NCBI RefSeq assembly: GCF_014212315.1
Contig: NZ_JACKXE010000001.1
Location: 2,108,001 to 2,172,000 of the forward strand
Source of the DNA: Nocardioides luti
GTDB lineage: Bacteria; Actinomycetota; Actinomycetes; Propionibacteriales; Nocardioidaceae
Reading direction: 5' to 3'
Length of the DNA stretch: 64,000 nucleotides
Part shown: positions 55,038 through 64,000 of the stretch, piece by piece
Layout of the letters: every line of letters begins with the position of its first letter
Numbering within the stretch: position 1 is the stretch's first letter
Translations under genes and position numbers: made by a program
The notes under the pieces: model-generated
Seen by the model: only the letters and a program-made list of their open reading frames with translations
Databases searched by the model: none
Told to the model about the DNA's origin: nothing

Positions 55038-56008
55038 GGGCCCTCCAGGGCTTCGGTGGCCGGCCGCGCGAGCGCGAGGTCGGTCCAGAGGTCGTCGGGG
55101 ATCGTGCGGCGGTGCCGGTCGACGGCGTCGGCGACCTGGCCGGGGGCGGCGGCGCCGACCACGACCGAGACGACCGCGGGGTGGCGGAACGGGAAGGCCA
55201 GGGCGGCCTCGGGGAGCGAGACCCCGTGCGCCTCGCAGGCGTCGGCCAGCGCGTGCACGCGGGCCAGCAGCTCGGACGGGGCCGGCGCGTAGTTGTAGTG
55301 GGCGTCGGCGGCGGGGCGCGGGCGGGCGAGCAGCCCCGAGTTGTAGACCCCGGCTGCGACCACCCCGACACCGTGCGCGAGCGCGGCGTCGAGGAGCTCG
55401 TCGGCCTGCTCGAGCAGGGTGTGGCGACCGGCGCACATCACGAGGTCGACGTCGTGCTCGCGGACCAGCTCGGTGAGCGGGGCGGCGAAGTTCATTCCCG
55501 CACCGACCGCACCGAGCACGCCCTCCTCGCGGAGCTCGACGAGCGCCGGCAGCCCCTCGGCCAGCGCCTGCTCCCAGTGGTCCTCGGGGTCGTGGAGGAA
55601 GGCCACGTCGATCCGGTCGAGCCCGAGCCGGGTCAGGCTCTCCTCGACCGAGCGGCGTACGCCGTCACGACTGAAGTCCCAGACCCGTCGGGTGCTGGCG
55701 GGCACGTCGAAGCCCTCGGCGTCGCGGCGCCCGGCGCCGGCCGGGTCGTCGACGAGCAGCCGGCCGACCTTGGTGGACAGGACGTAGTCGTCCCGCGGTC
55801 GCTCGGCGAGCGCCCGGCCCAGACGGCGCTCGGCGAGCCCGACGCCGTAGTGGGGGGCGGTGTCGAAGTAGCGGATCCCGGCGTCCCAGGCCGCGGCGAC
55901 CGTGGCGGCCGCGGTCTCGTCGCTGATCGCGCGGTAGAGGTTGCCGAGCTGCGCGCCGCCGAGACCGAGCTCGGTCAGCGCGAGCGCCCCGTGCGTCCGC
56001 GCCTTCAT
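55034..56008 (-). CDS. Aldo/keto reductase (L-fucose dehydrogenase type)
   Basis: The 324-residue (beta/alpha)8 protein has the family tetrad segments [17 protein letters not shown] (Asp-Tyr), LSTKVGRLL (Lys) and AFLHDPEDH (His). The ending [17 protein letters not shown]-like region is typical of D-threo-aldose/L-fucose dehydrogenases. It would oxidise L-fucose to the lactone with NAD(P). It overlaps both neighbours by 4 nt. Confidence 0.87.
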   Translation of the reverse strand: MKARTHGALALTELGLGGAQLGNLYRAISDETAAATVAAAWDAGIRYFDTAPHYGVGLAERRLGRALAERPRDDYVLSTKVGRLLVDDPAGAGRRDAEGFDVPASTRRVWDFSRDGVRRSVEESLTRLGLDRIDVAFLHDPEDHWEQALAEGLPALVELREEGVLGAVGAGMNFAAPLTELVREHDVDLVMCAGRHTLLEQADELLDAALAHGVGVVAAGVYNSGLLARPRPAADAHYNYAPAPSELLARVHALADACEAHGVSLPEAALAFPFRHPAVVSVVVGAAAPGQVADAVDRHRRTIPDDLWTDLALARPATEALEGP

Positions 56009-57201
56009 GACCGGCTCCCGCTGGCGCCGCGGGTCACCGCGTCGCCCAGCACGAGCTCGAGCTCGCGCCCGGCCCGAGCCAGGGCGGCGTCCGCGTCGGC
56101 GCCCTGCCACACGACCGCCTCGACGAGGTCGTTGAGCAGGTCGACGACGGTGGGCAGCTCGGGGATGCGGGGCAGCGGCCGGGAGTGGGCGTGGGCCGCC
56201 TCGAAGAGGGCGTACTCCGGGTGCTCGGCCAGCACCGTCGGGTCCGTCCACGTGCTCCGCCGCGCCCCGGAGGCGCCGGCGGCGGTCGTGGCGAGGTCCA
56301 TCTCCGGACCGGCCGCGTGGCGGACGTAGGACCAGGCCCGGTCCGGGTCGGCGCAGGCCGACGTCACCGCCGTGGCCCAGAAGGCGTTGACGGTGGTGGT
56401 CGGGGTGCCGTCGTCGTGGGTCGGCGCGACGCGTGTCGTGAAGCCGGACCCGGCGACGGGGCCGGCGGCCGCCAGCGCGGCGTACCCCGCCCAGTTGACG
56501 GTGACGGCGACCCGGCCCTCCGCGAAGGCCGCGCCGCTGCCGTTGCTGTCGAGCGCGTGCGCGTCGTCGGGCACCAGGCCGGTCGCCAGCCCGCGCAGGA
56601 GGGCGAGCGCCTCGCGCGCCGCGGGCGAGTCGAGGACGACGGAGCGGCCGTCGAGCAGGTCGCCGCCGCAGCGCCACAGGTGCAGGACGAAGTCGTAGAC
56701 GTTGTTGTGCCCGTCCGGCGCCCCGGCGAGCACGGTGCCGGCGCGGTCCGGGCCGTGCAGCGACACGGCCGCGGCGAGCAGGTCGGACCACGTGGCGGGC
56801 GCCGCGAGCCCGGCGTCGGCGAACGCGGCGTCGTGCGTGAACAGCAGCTGCGGGCCGTCGTGGAAGGGCACGCCCCACACCGAGCCGCCCCAGGTGACGC
56901 CCTCGCGGAACGACGCCGGCCAGGCGTCCGGCCAGTCGTGCGGGGGCCGGTCGACGAGCAGGCCGGTCAGCGGCCGGATCGTGCCGGCCGCGGCCAGGGC
57001 CGGGAGCCAGTCGGCCGGGACGACGAGCAGGTCGGCCGCCGCGGCCCCTGCTGCCACCGGCCCGAGCACGGCGGCCTGGAGCTCGGGCAGGCCGAGCCAC
57101 GTGGCCTCGACGCTCCCGTCGGCCCAGGCGTCGCCGTGGGCGGCCACGGCCCGACGGAACCCGTCGAAGTCGCGGCCGAGCAGGCGCAGGGGCTCGCTCA
57201 C
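56005..57201 (-). CDS. Solute-binding-protein-like cytosolic protein 1
   Basis: The 398-residue protein has the two-lobed layout of sugar ABC binding proteins ([74 protein letters not shown]). It has no signal peptide or lipobox: the chain starts [17 protein letters not shown] 57201 overlaps the MaoC stop by 4 nt, so an upstream signal is unlikely. Its role inside the cell is unclear. It might bind a CoA-linked or acid intermediate for the MaoC and CoA-transferase neighbours, which is speculation. Confidence 0.78.
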   Translation of the reverse strand: MSEPLRLLGRDFDGFRRAVAAHGDAWADGSVEATWLGLPELQAAVLGPVAAGAAAADLLVVPADWLPALAAAGTIRPLTGLLVDRPPHDWPDAWPASFREGVTWGGSVWGVPFHDGPQLLFTHDAAFADAGLAAPATWSDLLAAAVSLHGPDRAGTVLAGAPDGHNNVYDFVLHLWRCGGDLLDGRSVVLDSPAAREALALLRGLATGLVPDDAHALDSNGSGAAFAEGRVAVTVNWAGYAALAAAGPVAGSGFTTRVAPTHDDGTPTTTVNAFWATAVTSACADPDRAWSYVRHAAGPEMDLATTAAGASGARRSTWTDPTVLAEHPEYALFEAAHAHSRPLPRIPELPTVVDLLNDLVEAVVWQGADADAALARAGRELELVLGDAVTRGASGSRS

Positions 57202-57650
57202 GCCGCCCGCTTGTTGACCAGGTAGAGGTGGGTCAGCACCAGCACGGTCTCGCCGCGCTGGTTGGTCACCGAGACGAGCTCGTGGACGTAGCCGTGGGTG
57301 TCGGCCATCCGGGGGTGGTCGGCCTTCTCGGTGATCGCGGCGGTGACCGTGATGGTGTCGCCGATGAAGACCGGCTTGATGAAGCGGACCTTGTCGTAGC
57401 CGTAGGACATCGACTGCGGGTTGATGTCGCCCGCGGTCATCCCTACGGCGACCGACATGATCAGCGTCCCGTGCGCGATGCGCTGCCCGAACGGCTGCGT
57501 CGCGGTCCACTCCGCGTCCATGTGGTGGGGGAAGAAGTCCCCGGTCTGGCCGGCGTGCAGCACGATGTCGGCCTCGGTGATCGTGCGGCCCACCGAGGTG
57601 CGGCTCTCGCCGATCTCGTGGTCCTCGAACCAGCGGTCCTCGGTCCTCAT
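57198..57650 (-). CDS. MaoC-family dehydratase
   Basis: The 150-residue hot-dog-fold protein has [21 protein letters not shown] and [13 protein letters not shown], covering the Asp/His hydratase-2 motif region. MaoC enzymes hydrate enoyl-CoA thioesters. It sits between two solute-binding-like proteins, with a 4-nt overlap to each. The CoA-transferase upstream in the same operon could supply its CoA substrate. Confidence 0.87.
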   Translation of the reverse strand: MRTEDRWFEDHEIGESRTSVGRTITEADIVLHAGQTGDFFPHHMDAEWTATQPFGQRIAHGTLIMSVAVGMTAGDINPQSMSYGYDKVRFIKPVFIGDTITVTAAITEKADHPRMADTHGYVHELVSVTNQRGETVLVLTHLYLVNKRAA

Positions 57651-58807
57651 GCGGACTCCTCGCTCAGGTGGTGGGTGGGGGCCGGCACCAGCAGGCGCTC
57701 GGCCTGCTCGCTCATCCGGCGGACCAGCTCGGCGTCGGTGATCTCCCCGCGCAGCGCCGCGGTCACCCAGGGGGACGTGGTGTCCTGGAACTCGATGTAG
57801 CCGGCGTACCGCGGCCGCACCCAGGCCTGCTCGAGGGTCTGGCGGGTGCCCCGGAAGAACTCCCAGGAGTCGGCGTTGAGCCGGTCGTCGTCCCAGGCCG
57901 GCGCGTAGCCCGGCTGGCCGCCGGCGTCGTAGTAGACCCCGGCCTGCACCTCGGGCGAGGCCACCCAGAGGGCGTACGCGCGGGCCGCGTCGAGGTCCGA
58001 GGCGTGCGCCGAGACGGCCACCCCCGCTCCCCCGAGCAGCGAGCCCGCGACACCGCGCGGACCGCGCGGGATGTCGACGTACCGCAGGCGGTGCGGGCGG
58101 AAGCCGGCGCGGGAGTAGTTCGTGTAGCCGAAGGCCAGCGGCGCGTAGGACCAGGTGTCCCCGGCGCTCAGCGCCTCGGCGACCTCGATCGGGTTGGCCG
58201 CCAGGCACCAGTCCGGCACCCGCTCGGCGAGCCGGTGCATCAGGTCCAGCAGCGGGGCCGCCTGCTCGGGCGTCAGGAAGGTGCCGGGCTCCGCGTTGAC
58301 CGGGGTGCCGTGGTTGGCCGCCAGCGTCATCAGCGTCGAGAAGGCGTCGATCGGCTTCGCCGGCCAGAGCACCCGCCCCTCGTCGGCGAGGGCGAGGACC
58401 GCGTCCCAGTCCTCCGGGACGACGTCGAGCAGGTCCGGCCGGAGCACGGCGACCTGGGCGGCCGAGTCGGTGGCCAGGCCGTACTGCCGGCCCTCGTGGG
58501 CGTACGACGTGTGCGCGCTGCCGACCGCGGAGGCGGCGAGCGCCGCCAGCCGGTCGTCCAGCCCGTGGCCGTCGAGCGGGGCGAGCAGGCCCTCCGCGGC
58601 CGCGAGCGGCACGTGCGGGTGGTCGATCACGAGCAGGTCGTAGGCCGCGGCCAGCTCCTCGAGCGGGGCGTCGGCGAAGGCCTGCAGCGAGCGGAACTCC
58701 CACGTGACCTCGACGCCGGTCCGCCGGGCGTACTCCGCCGCAGCCGCCACCTGGCAGTCGTAGCCGCGGGGGTGCTCCCACGTCATGCCGCGCAGCCGGG
58801 TCGTCAC
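57647..58807 (-). CDS. Solute-binding-protein-like cytosolic protein 2
   Basis: The 386-residue protein has a binding-protein fold pattern ([80 protein letters not shown]). It begins [19 protein letters not shown] with no signal peptide. GTG 58807 overlaps the CoA-transferase stop by 4 nt. It is only distantly like the other binding-protein-like gene. Two such proteins in one operon, both cytosolic and flanking MaoC, is odd. Confidence 0.78.
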   Translation of the reverse strand: MTTRLRGMTWEHPRGYDCQVAAAAEYARRTGVEVTWEFRSLQAFADAPLEELAAAYDLLVIDHPHVPLAAAEGLLAPLDGHGLDDRLAALAASAVGSAHTSYAHEGRQYGLATDSAAQVAVLRPDLLDVVPEDWDAVLALADEGRVLWPAKPIDAFSTLMTLAANHGTPVNAEPGTFLTPEQAAPLLDLMHRLAERVPDWCLAANPIEVAEALSAGDTWSYAPLAFGYTNYSRAGFRPHRLRYVDIPRGPRGVAGSLLGGAGVAVSAHASDLDAARAYALWVASPEVQAGVYYDAGGQPGYAPAWDDDRLNADSWEFFRGTRQTLEQAWVRPRYAGYIEFQDTTSPWVTAALRGEITDAELVRRMSEQAERLLVPAPTHHLSEESA

Positions 58808-59979
58808 GAGACGCCCTCGTGCTCGCGGGCGGCCGCCACCTCGCGGCGGACGGCCTCGGTGTGCTCGCCCAGCCGCGGTGCGGCGCGGTCGCTGCGCAGG
58901 TCCCGCCCGTCGAGCCGCAGCGGGCCACGCGTCGTGGTGAGGCTGAGGTCGCCGGTGGACACCTGCTGCGTCATCGCGATCGCACGGAAGCCGTCGTGGG
59001 CGACGAGCTCCTCGAGGGTCAGCACCGGCGCGCACCACACGTCGGCGACGTCGAGCACGGCCAGCCACTCGTCGCGGGTGCCGGTCACGAGGCGCTCGGA
59101 GATGAGCCGCTCGATCTCGTCCTGCAGCTCCCACCAGGCGGTCGGGTCGGTCATCGACGCGAGCTGGTGGATGTCGAGCAGCCGCCCGATGGTGGGGACG
59201 GGGTTCATCGCGATCGCGAGATAGCCGTCGCTGCACGGGTAGATGCCGTACGGCGCGGAGAGGAACGCGTGCGCGGACCGCTCGCCCTTGCGCTGCACCG
59301 CGATGGTCGGGTCGTTGAGGCGCGTGGTGAGCAGCTCGAACTGCAGGTCGAGCAGCGCCTCGAAGAGGCTGGTCTGCACGAGCCCGCCCCGACCGGTGCG
59401 GAAGCGCCGCACGAGCAGGGCGGTGATGCCCTGGGCGAGGTGGCAGCTGGCGAGGTGGTCCGCGACCGCGACGCCCACCGGGACCGGCGGGTCGTCGCTG
59501 GAGCCGTTGAGCCACGGCAGCCCGGAGATCGCCTGGGCCAGGAGGTCCTGGCCGGGCCGGTCCTTGAACGGTCCGCTGTCGCCGTACCCGCTCACGCTGC
59601 CGTAGACGAGCGTCGGGTTGAGCGCGCGCACGGAGTCGTAGTCGAGCCCGATCCGCTCCATCACGCCGGGGCGGAAGTTCTGGATCATCACGTCGGCGGA
59701 GGCCACGAGCTCGCGGACGAAGGCGAGGTCGTCGGGGTCCTTGAGGTCCGCCGTGACGGACTCCTTGTTCCGGTTCATGGCGTGGAAGGACATGCTGTCG
59801 TCGCCGGCCATCCGGCCGGCGAAGGCCAGCGTGCGGCCGAGGTCGCCGCCGCCGGGCCGCTCGACCTTGATCACACGGGCGCCGAGGTCGGCGAGGCGCA
59901 GCGCGGCCACCGGCCCGGCGAGGAACTGGCTGAAGTCGAGGACGGTGATCCCCTCGAGCGGCAGCGGCAGCTCGCTCAC
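58804..59979 (-). CDS. CaiB/BaiF-family CoA-transferase
   Basis: The 391-residue family III CoA-transferase starts with [39 protein letters not shown]. It has the catalytic Asp region ([13 protein letters not shown]) and [10 protein letters not shown]. It moves CoA between carboxylic acids. In this operon it may activate a sugar-acid product, but the substrate is not known. GTG 59979 overlaps the SDR stop by 4 nt. Confidence 0.9.
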   Translation of the reverse strand: MSELPLPLEGITVLDFSQFLAGPVAALRLADLGARVIKVERPGGGDLGRTLAFAGRMAGDDSMSFHAMNRNKESVTADLKDPDDLAFVRELVASADVMIQNFRPGVMERIGLDYDSVRALNPTLVYGSVSGYGDSGPFKDRPGQDLLAQAISGLPWLNGSSDDPPVPVGVAVADHLASCHLAQGITALLVRRFRTGRGGLVQTSLFEALLDLQFELLTTRLNDPTIAVQRKGERSAHAFLSAPYGIYPCSDGYLAIAMNPVPTIGRLLDIHQLASMTDPTAWWELQDEIERLISERLVTGTRDEWLAVLDVADVWCAPVLTLEELVAHDGFRAIAMTQQVSTGDLSLTTTRGPLRLDGRDLRSDRAAPRLGEHTEAVRREVAAAREHEGVS

Positions 59980-60782
59980 GACCCGGCTCCGCTCTCGTCG
60001 GTCTTCTGCACCGGGCGCACGCGCAGGTGCGTGACGCCGCCGTCGACCTCCAGGGCCGTGCCGGTCGTCGAGCCAGAGCGCGGGCTGGCGAGGTAGGCGA
60101 CCGCGTCGGCCACCTCGGCCGGGGAGACCATCCGGCCGGTCGCCTGGCGGGCGTCCATGGCGGCCTTCTCGCGGACGGGGTCGGGGAACTTCGCGAGCAT
60201 CCGGTCCACGAACCCGGTGTGCACGGTGCCCGGCGAGACGCAGTTGACCCGGATGCCCTCGCCGACGTGGTCGGTGGCCATCGCGTAGGTCAGCGCCAGC
60301 ACGGCGCCCTTCGAGGCGTTGTAGAGCACCCGTTGCGGCAGCCCGTTGAGCGCGCCGATCGAGCACATGTTGACGATCGCCGGGTGCTCGGAGGCGCGCA
60401 GCAGCGGCAGCGCGGCGGCGGTCGCCCGCGCGATGCCGACGACGTTGACGTCGAGCACGCGGTGCCAGTCGTCGTCGCTGAGGTCCTCGACGGTGCCGAC
60501 CGCGCTGATGCCCGCGTTGTTGACCAGCACGTCGAGCCCGCCCAGCTTCTCGGCGACCTCGTCGATCGCCGCCTGCACCGAGGCCCGGTCGGTGACGTCG
60601 CACCGCACCCCGGTCAGGTGCTCGGGCAGGGCGGAGGTGTCGAGGTCGAGCGCGGCGACCCGGGCGCCCCGGGCGGCGAGCTCCTCGGCGATGGCCAGGC
60701 CGATGCCCGCGCCACCGCCGGTCACGGCGGCGACCAGGCCGGCGTACTCGCCGGTGCCGCTCGCGGCGTCCACGGTGCTCAT
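59976..60782 (-). CDS. SDR oxidoreductase (2-keto-3-deoxy-L-fuconate dehydrogenase type)
   Basis: The 268-residue classical SDR has TGGGAGIGLAIA, a D-L-D NAD acid, NNAG, a Ser (CSIGA) and YxxxK (YNASKGA). In the pathway it would oxidise 2-keto-3-deoxy-L-fuconate to the 2,4-diketo acid. ATG 60782 shares one base with the hydrolase stop and has AGG nearby; GTG 60785 is an alternative. Confidence 0.87.
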   Translation of the reverse strand: MSTVDAASGTGEYAGLVAAVTGGGAGIGLAIAEELAARGARVAALDLDTSALPEHLTGVRCDVTDRASVQAAIDEVAEKLGGLDVLVNNAGISAVGTVEDLSDDDWHRVLDVNVVGIARATAAALPLLRASEHPAIVNMCSIGALNGLPQRVLYNASKGAVLALTYAMATDHVGEGIRVNCVSPGTVHTGFVDRMLAKFPDPVREKAAMDARQATGRMVSPAEVADAVAYLASPRSGSTTGTALEVDGGVTHLRVRPVQKTDESGAGS

Positions 60783-61657
60783 CACGCCTGCCCGAAGGTC
60801 TGGCAGGCGCGGCCGAGGCCGGTGATCTCGAGCTCGACGACGTCGCCGGCGCGGAGGTACGGCGCGTCCGGGAGGCCGAGCGCGACGCCGGCCGGCGTGC
60901 CCGTGTTGATGACGTCACCGGGCTCGAGCACCATGAACTGGCTGAGGTACCAGATGACGTGGTCGACCCCGAAGAGCATGTTCGCGGTGGTGCCGTCCTG
61001 GCGCTTGACGCCGTTCACGGACAGCGAGAGCCGCAGGTCCTGCGGGTCCGGCAGCTCGTCGGCGCTCACGAGCTCCGGGCCGAGCGGGTTGAAGGTCTCG
61101 CAGCTCTTGCCCTTGTCCCACTGGCCGCCGCGCTCGAGCTGGAACTCGCGCTCGGACACGTCGTGGCTCAGGACGTAGCCGGCCACGTGGCCGCGGGCGT
61201 CGGCGGGCGAGTCGAGGTAGCGGGCGGTGCGGCCGACGACGACGCCGAGCTCGACCTCCCAGTCGGTCTTGGTCGAGCCGCGCGGGACGAGCACCTCGTC
61301 GAAGGGGCCGACCACCGTGGAGGGGTCCTTCATGAAGACGACGGGCTCCTCGGGCAGGGTCGCCCCGGTCTCCTCGGCGTGGTCGCGGTAGTTCAGGCCG
61401 ATGCAGACGATCTTGCCCGGGCGCGCGAGCGGCGCGCCGACGCGCAGCCCCTCGGCACCGGCGAGCGGCTCCAGGGTGCCGGCCTCGAGGGCCGCGGCCA
61501 CCAGGTCGAGGCCGCCCGCGGCGAAGAACGCCGGACCGACGTCGCCGCCCGCCCCGGTGCCCGGCGTCCCGAGGACGGGGCGCAGGTCGAGGTGGGTGCC
61601 GTCGACGACGACGGTGGGGATCTCCGCACCGGCGGGGCCGAGTCGGGCGATTCTCAT
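60782..61657 (-). CDS. Fumarylacetoacetate hydrolase-family enzyme (2,4-diketo-3-deoxy-L-fuconate hydrolase type)
   Basis: The 291-residue protein has the FAH fold motifs KIVCIGLNYRDHAEETG, metal ligands in DWEVELGVVVG, and a late GDVINTGTPAGVALG. It would split 2,4-diketo-3-deoxy-L-fuconate into pyruvate and L-lactate. The ATG at 61657 has GGAAGGAA upstream. It is 43 nt after the Gfo/Idh gene, the longest gap in this operon. Confidence 0.9.
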   Translation of the reverse strand: MRIARLGPAGAEIPTVVVDGTHLDLRPVLGTPGTGAGGDVGPAFFAAGGLDLVAAALEAGTLEPLAGAEGLRVGAPLARPGKIVCIGLNYRDHAEETGATLPEEPVVFMKDPSTVVGPFDEVLVPRGSTKTDWEVELGVVVGRTARYLDSPADARGHVAGYVLSHDVSEREFQLERGGQWDKGKSCETFNPLGPELVSADELPDPQDLRLSLSVNGVKRQDGTTANMLFGVDHVIWYLSQFMVLEPGDVINTGTPAGVALGLPDAPYLRAGDVVELEITGLGRACQTFGQA

Positions 61658-61700
61658 GGTGGTTCCTTCCGGGGAGGTGCGGGGGTGCGCCGGGTGGCGC

Positions 61701-62813
61701 TCAGTGCGGGGCGGCGTCGTACGGCGGGGGCACCCCGCCGGCGGCCGTGGCGAGGTAGCCGGCCTCGACGACGGCCATCGTGCGGAACACGTCGTCCACC
61801 GAGGTCGGCAGCGAGTCGATCGAGCCCTCGAGGTAGCGCTGCAGGACGCCCATCGAGCCGATGAACGCGTCGGGGAACCACGAGCCCTCGAACGGCACCG
61901 GCTGCCAGCCGGCCTCCGGGTCGTCGGCGAGCCACGCCTCGAGGACGTCGGGGCCGCCGCGCGGGTAGTCGAGCAGAAGGCCGAGCTGGGCGCGGACGGC
62001 ACCGCGGGTGCCCTCCCACTTCACGAAGCTCTCCTCGTAGCCGTCGCCGAAGGTGTGGTCGTGGTTGGTCGAGACCACCACGCGCACCGGCCGGTCGCCG
62101 TAGTGCAGGACGAGGTTCGTGCGGCTGTTGGCGTGGCTGCGTGCCGGGTTGCGCACGGTCGTGCCCGAGACGCCGGTCGGGTCACCGAGGAACGAGCGCA
62201 CCAGGTCGAGGTAGTGGACGCTGTGCATGTTGATCTCGAGGCGGTCGAGGTCGAGGACGTAGGGGAACAGCTCCCAGGGGGTGTTCACCGAGACGCGGAC
62301 CTCGAGGTCGTAGAGCTCGCCGATCGCCTCGCTCGCCACGAGGGCACGGGCGGCCGCGACGTACGGCGCGAAGCGGAGCTGGGTGTTGACCGCGGCGACC
62401 AGGCCCTTGCGGTGGCAGACCTCCAGCGTGCGCAGGCCCTCGTCGAGGTGGTTGCCGAGCGGCTTCTGCAGCAGCACGGCGGCACCGTCGGGGAGCTGCT
62501 CGAGGACCTCGACGTGGGCCTCGGGCGGCAGCGCGACGTCGTACACCGCGTCCGCGGGAGCGGCCGCCACGGCCGCGGCGACGTCGGCGTGCACCTGGTC
62601 GACGGCGTACTCGTCCGCGAGCGCCCGGGCGCGGTCGACCTGCAGGTCGACGATCGCGGCGACCGGGAAGCCGGCCTTGGCGTACGCCGGGAGGTGGGCG
62701 TCCCGCACGATGCCGCCGGCCCCCACGACCACGATCGGCCGCGGGGCGGTCGGCAGGTCGAGGGTGTACCCGGGGTGCGGGCGCAGCTCGGGGCGGTCGT
62801 ACCCGGCGCTCAC
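61701..62813 (-). CDS. Gfo/Idh/MocA-family oxidoreductase
   Basis: The 370-residue protein has an N-terminal NAD(P) Rossmann site (PIVVVGAGGIVRDAHLPAYAKAGF), the EKP-like motif as LLQKPLGNHLDEG, and a C-terminal alpha/beta domain with NMHSVHYLDLV. It oxidises or reduces a sugar or sugar acid. It may give an alternative entry to the pathway. GTG 62813 overlaps the permease stop by 4 nt. Confidence 0.87.
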   Translation of the reverse strand: MSAGYDRPELRPHPGYTLDLPTAPRPIVVVGAGGIVRDAHLPAYAKAGFPVAAIVDLQVDRARALADEYAVDQVHADVAAAVAAAPADAVYDVALPPEAHVEVLEQLPDGAAVLLQKPLGNHLDEGLRTLEVCHRKGLVAAVNTQLRFAPYVAAARALVASEAIGELYDLEVRVSVNTPWELFPYVLDLDRLEINMHSVHYLDLVRSFLGDPTGVSGTTVRNPARSHANSRTNLVLHYGDRPVRVVVSTNHDHTFGDGYEESFVKWEGTRGAVRAQLGLLLDYPRGGPDVLEAWLADDPEAGWQPVPFEGSWFPDAFIGSMGVLQRYLEGSIDSLPTSVDDVFRTMAVVEAGYLATAAGGVPPPYDAAPH

Positions 62814-63775
62814 CCCTTCACCGCCCCCACGGTCTCGCCCCGGATGAGGTAGCGCTGGGCGAAGATGAAGACGGCGAGCAGCGGCAGCATGCTGAGGAAC
62901 GTCGCCATCGCGAGCTGGGGCATGTAGAGCTTCACGTCGAGGCCGGCCGCGACCGTCGGGTTGAAGAGCGGGCTGGCGCCGATGAGCTCCTGCAGGCCGA
63001 TGGAGACGGTCTTGTTGTCCTGGTTCGACGAGAGCAGGGCGAGCGGCAGGAAGAAGTTGGTCCAGTTCGCGACGAAGGCGAAGAAGACCACGAGGACCGT
63101 CGCCTGCTTGCTGATCGGCAGCGCGATGCGCAGGAAGATCGAGACCTCGCTGAGCCCGTCGAGCCGGGCCGCCTCGACGAGCTCGGCCGGCATCGTCGTG
63201 AGGTAGTGGATGTAGGAGAGGTAGACCCCGAACGGGAAGAACCCCATGATCACCGCGACCGGCCACAGCTCGCCCACGGCGCCGACGGCGTTGACCTCGA
63301 GGAACAGCGGGATCACGAGCACCGTGTTGGGCATGACCATCGTGATCAGCGTGACGATCAGCATCAGCCGGCGGCCGCGGTAGCGCAGCCGGGCCATCGC
63401 GTAGCCCGCGGGCAGCGCGGCGACCACCGCGATGATGGCGCCGCTGCCGGCCACGATCAGCGAGTTGGTCATCCACTGCGTGAAGAGCCCGCCGTTCGGC
63501 CCGAAGCCGTTGACCTGCGACCAGCTGAAGACGGCGTTGTCCCAGGAGACCCCGCCGAGGCCGAGGAAGCCGTCCTTGCCGGCCTGGACGTTGTCGTTGT
63601 CGCGGAAGGCCATCGCGATGAAGCCGACCATCGGGAAGACGAAGATCGCCGCGACGAACAGCATGGTGACGACCCGGGCGAGGCGTCCGACGGTCCACGC
63701 GCCGGGGCCGGGGCCCGTGCGACGGGCGGCGCCCTTCGTGGACCGGGGTGCCCGGGTGGCGGCCTGCGTGCTCAT
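62810..63775 (-). CDS. Sugar ABC transporter permease (MalG-like)
   Basis: The 321-residue protein has an N-terminal helix (VVTMLFVAAIFVFPMVGFIAMAF), a large loop, and five more helices. The EAA motif is VEAARLDGLSEVSIFLRIALPIS. It is the second permease of a carbohydrate ABC importer, downstream of the partial permease gene. The binding protein and first permease lie mostly beyond the window edge. Confidence 0.93.
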   Translation of the reverse strand: MSTQAATRAPRSTKGAARRTGPGPGAWTVGRLARVVTMLFVAAIFVFPMVGFIAMAFRDNDNVQAGKDGFLGLGGVSWDNAVFSWSQVNGFGPNGGLFTQWMTNSLIVAGSGAIIAVVAALPAGYAMARLRYRGRRLMLIVTLITMVMPNTVLVIPLFLEVNAVGAVGELWPVAVIMGFFPFGVYLSYIHYLTTMPAELVEAARLDGLSEVSIFLRIALPISKQATVLVVFFAFVANWTNFFLPLALLSSNQDNKTVSIGLQELIGASPLFNPTVAAGLDVKLYMPQLAMATFLSMLPLLAVFIFAQRYLIRGETVGAVKG

Positions 63776-64000
63776 CAGCTCTCCTCGCCGAAGAGGCCGC
63801 TGCGGAAGACGATGACCATGCCGATCCCGAGGGTGATGACCAGGAGGATCAGCGACATCGCGGCCGCGGCGGGGAAGTTGTAGTTGCTGAAGGCGAACGC
63901 GTAGCCCAGCTGGGTGGGCGTCCACTGGTCGGGCAGCGCGTTCGAGGCCACCTGGTCGAGCAGCTGCGGCTCGAGGAACAGCTGGAAGCCGTAGGCCAGG
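63775..64000 (-). CDS. Sugar ABC transporter permease, C-terminal part (MalF-like)
   Basis: The frame is open from the window edge to the TGA at 63775-63777. The visible 74 residues include FQLFLEPQLL and a final helix (AAAMSLILLVITLGIGMVIVF) ending in RSGLFGEES. This matches the end of a MalF-type sugar permease. One base of its stop is shared with the ATG of the next permease. The gene is cut at base 64000. Confidence 0.8.
   Translation of the reverse strand, partial: LAYGFQLFLEPQLLDQVASNALPDQWTPTQLGYAFAFSNYNFPAAAAMSLILLVITLGIGMVIVFRSGLFGEES

Overview
The window is very GC-rich, uses GTG and TTG starts freely, and carries actinobacterial hallmarks: an ESX-type secretion locus, a SigE-family sigma factor, an internal lysC start, and the order dnaX-ybaB-recR-DUF5063-lysC-asd next to the SRP RNA and a tRNA-Ser. 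This, together with the oxidative deoxy-sugar genes and dispersed palindromic repeats, points to a Nocardioides-like member of the Propionibacteriales. That assignment is inference from gene content; no 16S gene is present.

Layout. 1-2.9 kb: a sigma factor with a membrane-anchored partner and a Pro/Glu-rich membrane protein. 2.9-9.8 kb: housekeeping block (asd, lysC, DUF5063, recR, ybaB, dnaX, SRP RNA, tRNA-Ser-GGA). 9.85-22.9 kb: type VII secretion locus. mycP, eccB, eccD, a PPE-like protein, a helical protein, two WXG100 proteins and a second EccD-like protein lie on the minus strand. A lipoprotein and the three-domain ATPase eccC lie on the plus strand. No EccE or EccA was recognised. 23-31.9 kb: SnoaL-like protein, HerA-like ATPase, VapB-like/LytR_C pair, K+/H+ antiporter, thioredoxin-like protein, a KSTD-like flavoprotein under a KstR-type site, palindrome cluster, aminotransferase.

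32-39.3 kb is the most novel part. It holds two paralogous three-gene modules, each made of a WXG-type helical protein, an EspG-like putative chaperone and a lipase-fold protein, separated by a secreted beta-propeller gene. They look like type VII substrate modules encoded apart from the secretion machinery. The first lipase-like protein keeps a GHSQGG elbow. The second has lost both the nucleophile and the His region.

39.4-45.4 kb: VWA/MoxR pair, enoyl-CoA hydratase with gamma carbonic anhydrase, three exported proteins and tRNA-Ser-CGA. 45.5-52.7 kb: L-lactate oxidase-type enzyme and a rhaI-rhaD-rhaB operon, with a divergent LacI regulator and a perfect palindromic operator. 52.8-64 kb: one long minus-strand operon, mostly with 4-nt overlaps. 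It encodes sugar ABC permeases and all the steps of non-phosphorylative L-fucose oxidation to pyruvate plus L-lactate. It also encodes a CoA-transferase, a MaoC hydratase and two solute-binding-like proteins without signal peptides. L-lactate from fucose and L-lactaldehyde or lactate from rhamnose would both feed the lactate oxidase.

Recurring sequence features include -10/N6-7/start-codon arrangements that predict leaderless mRNAs, two copies of a 70-bp hairpin at convergent gene ends, and an 82-bp palindrome in frame inside dnaX.
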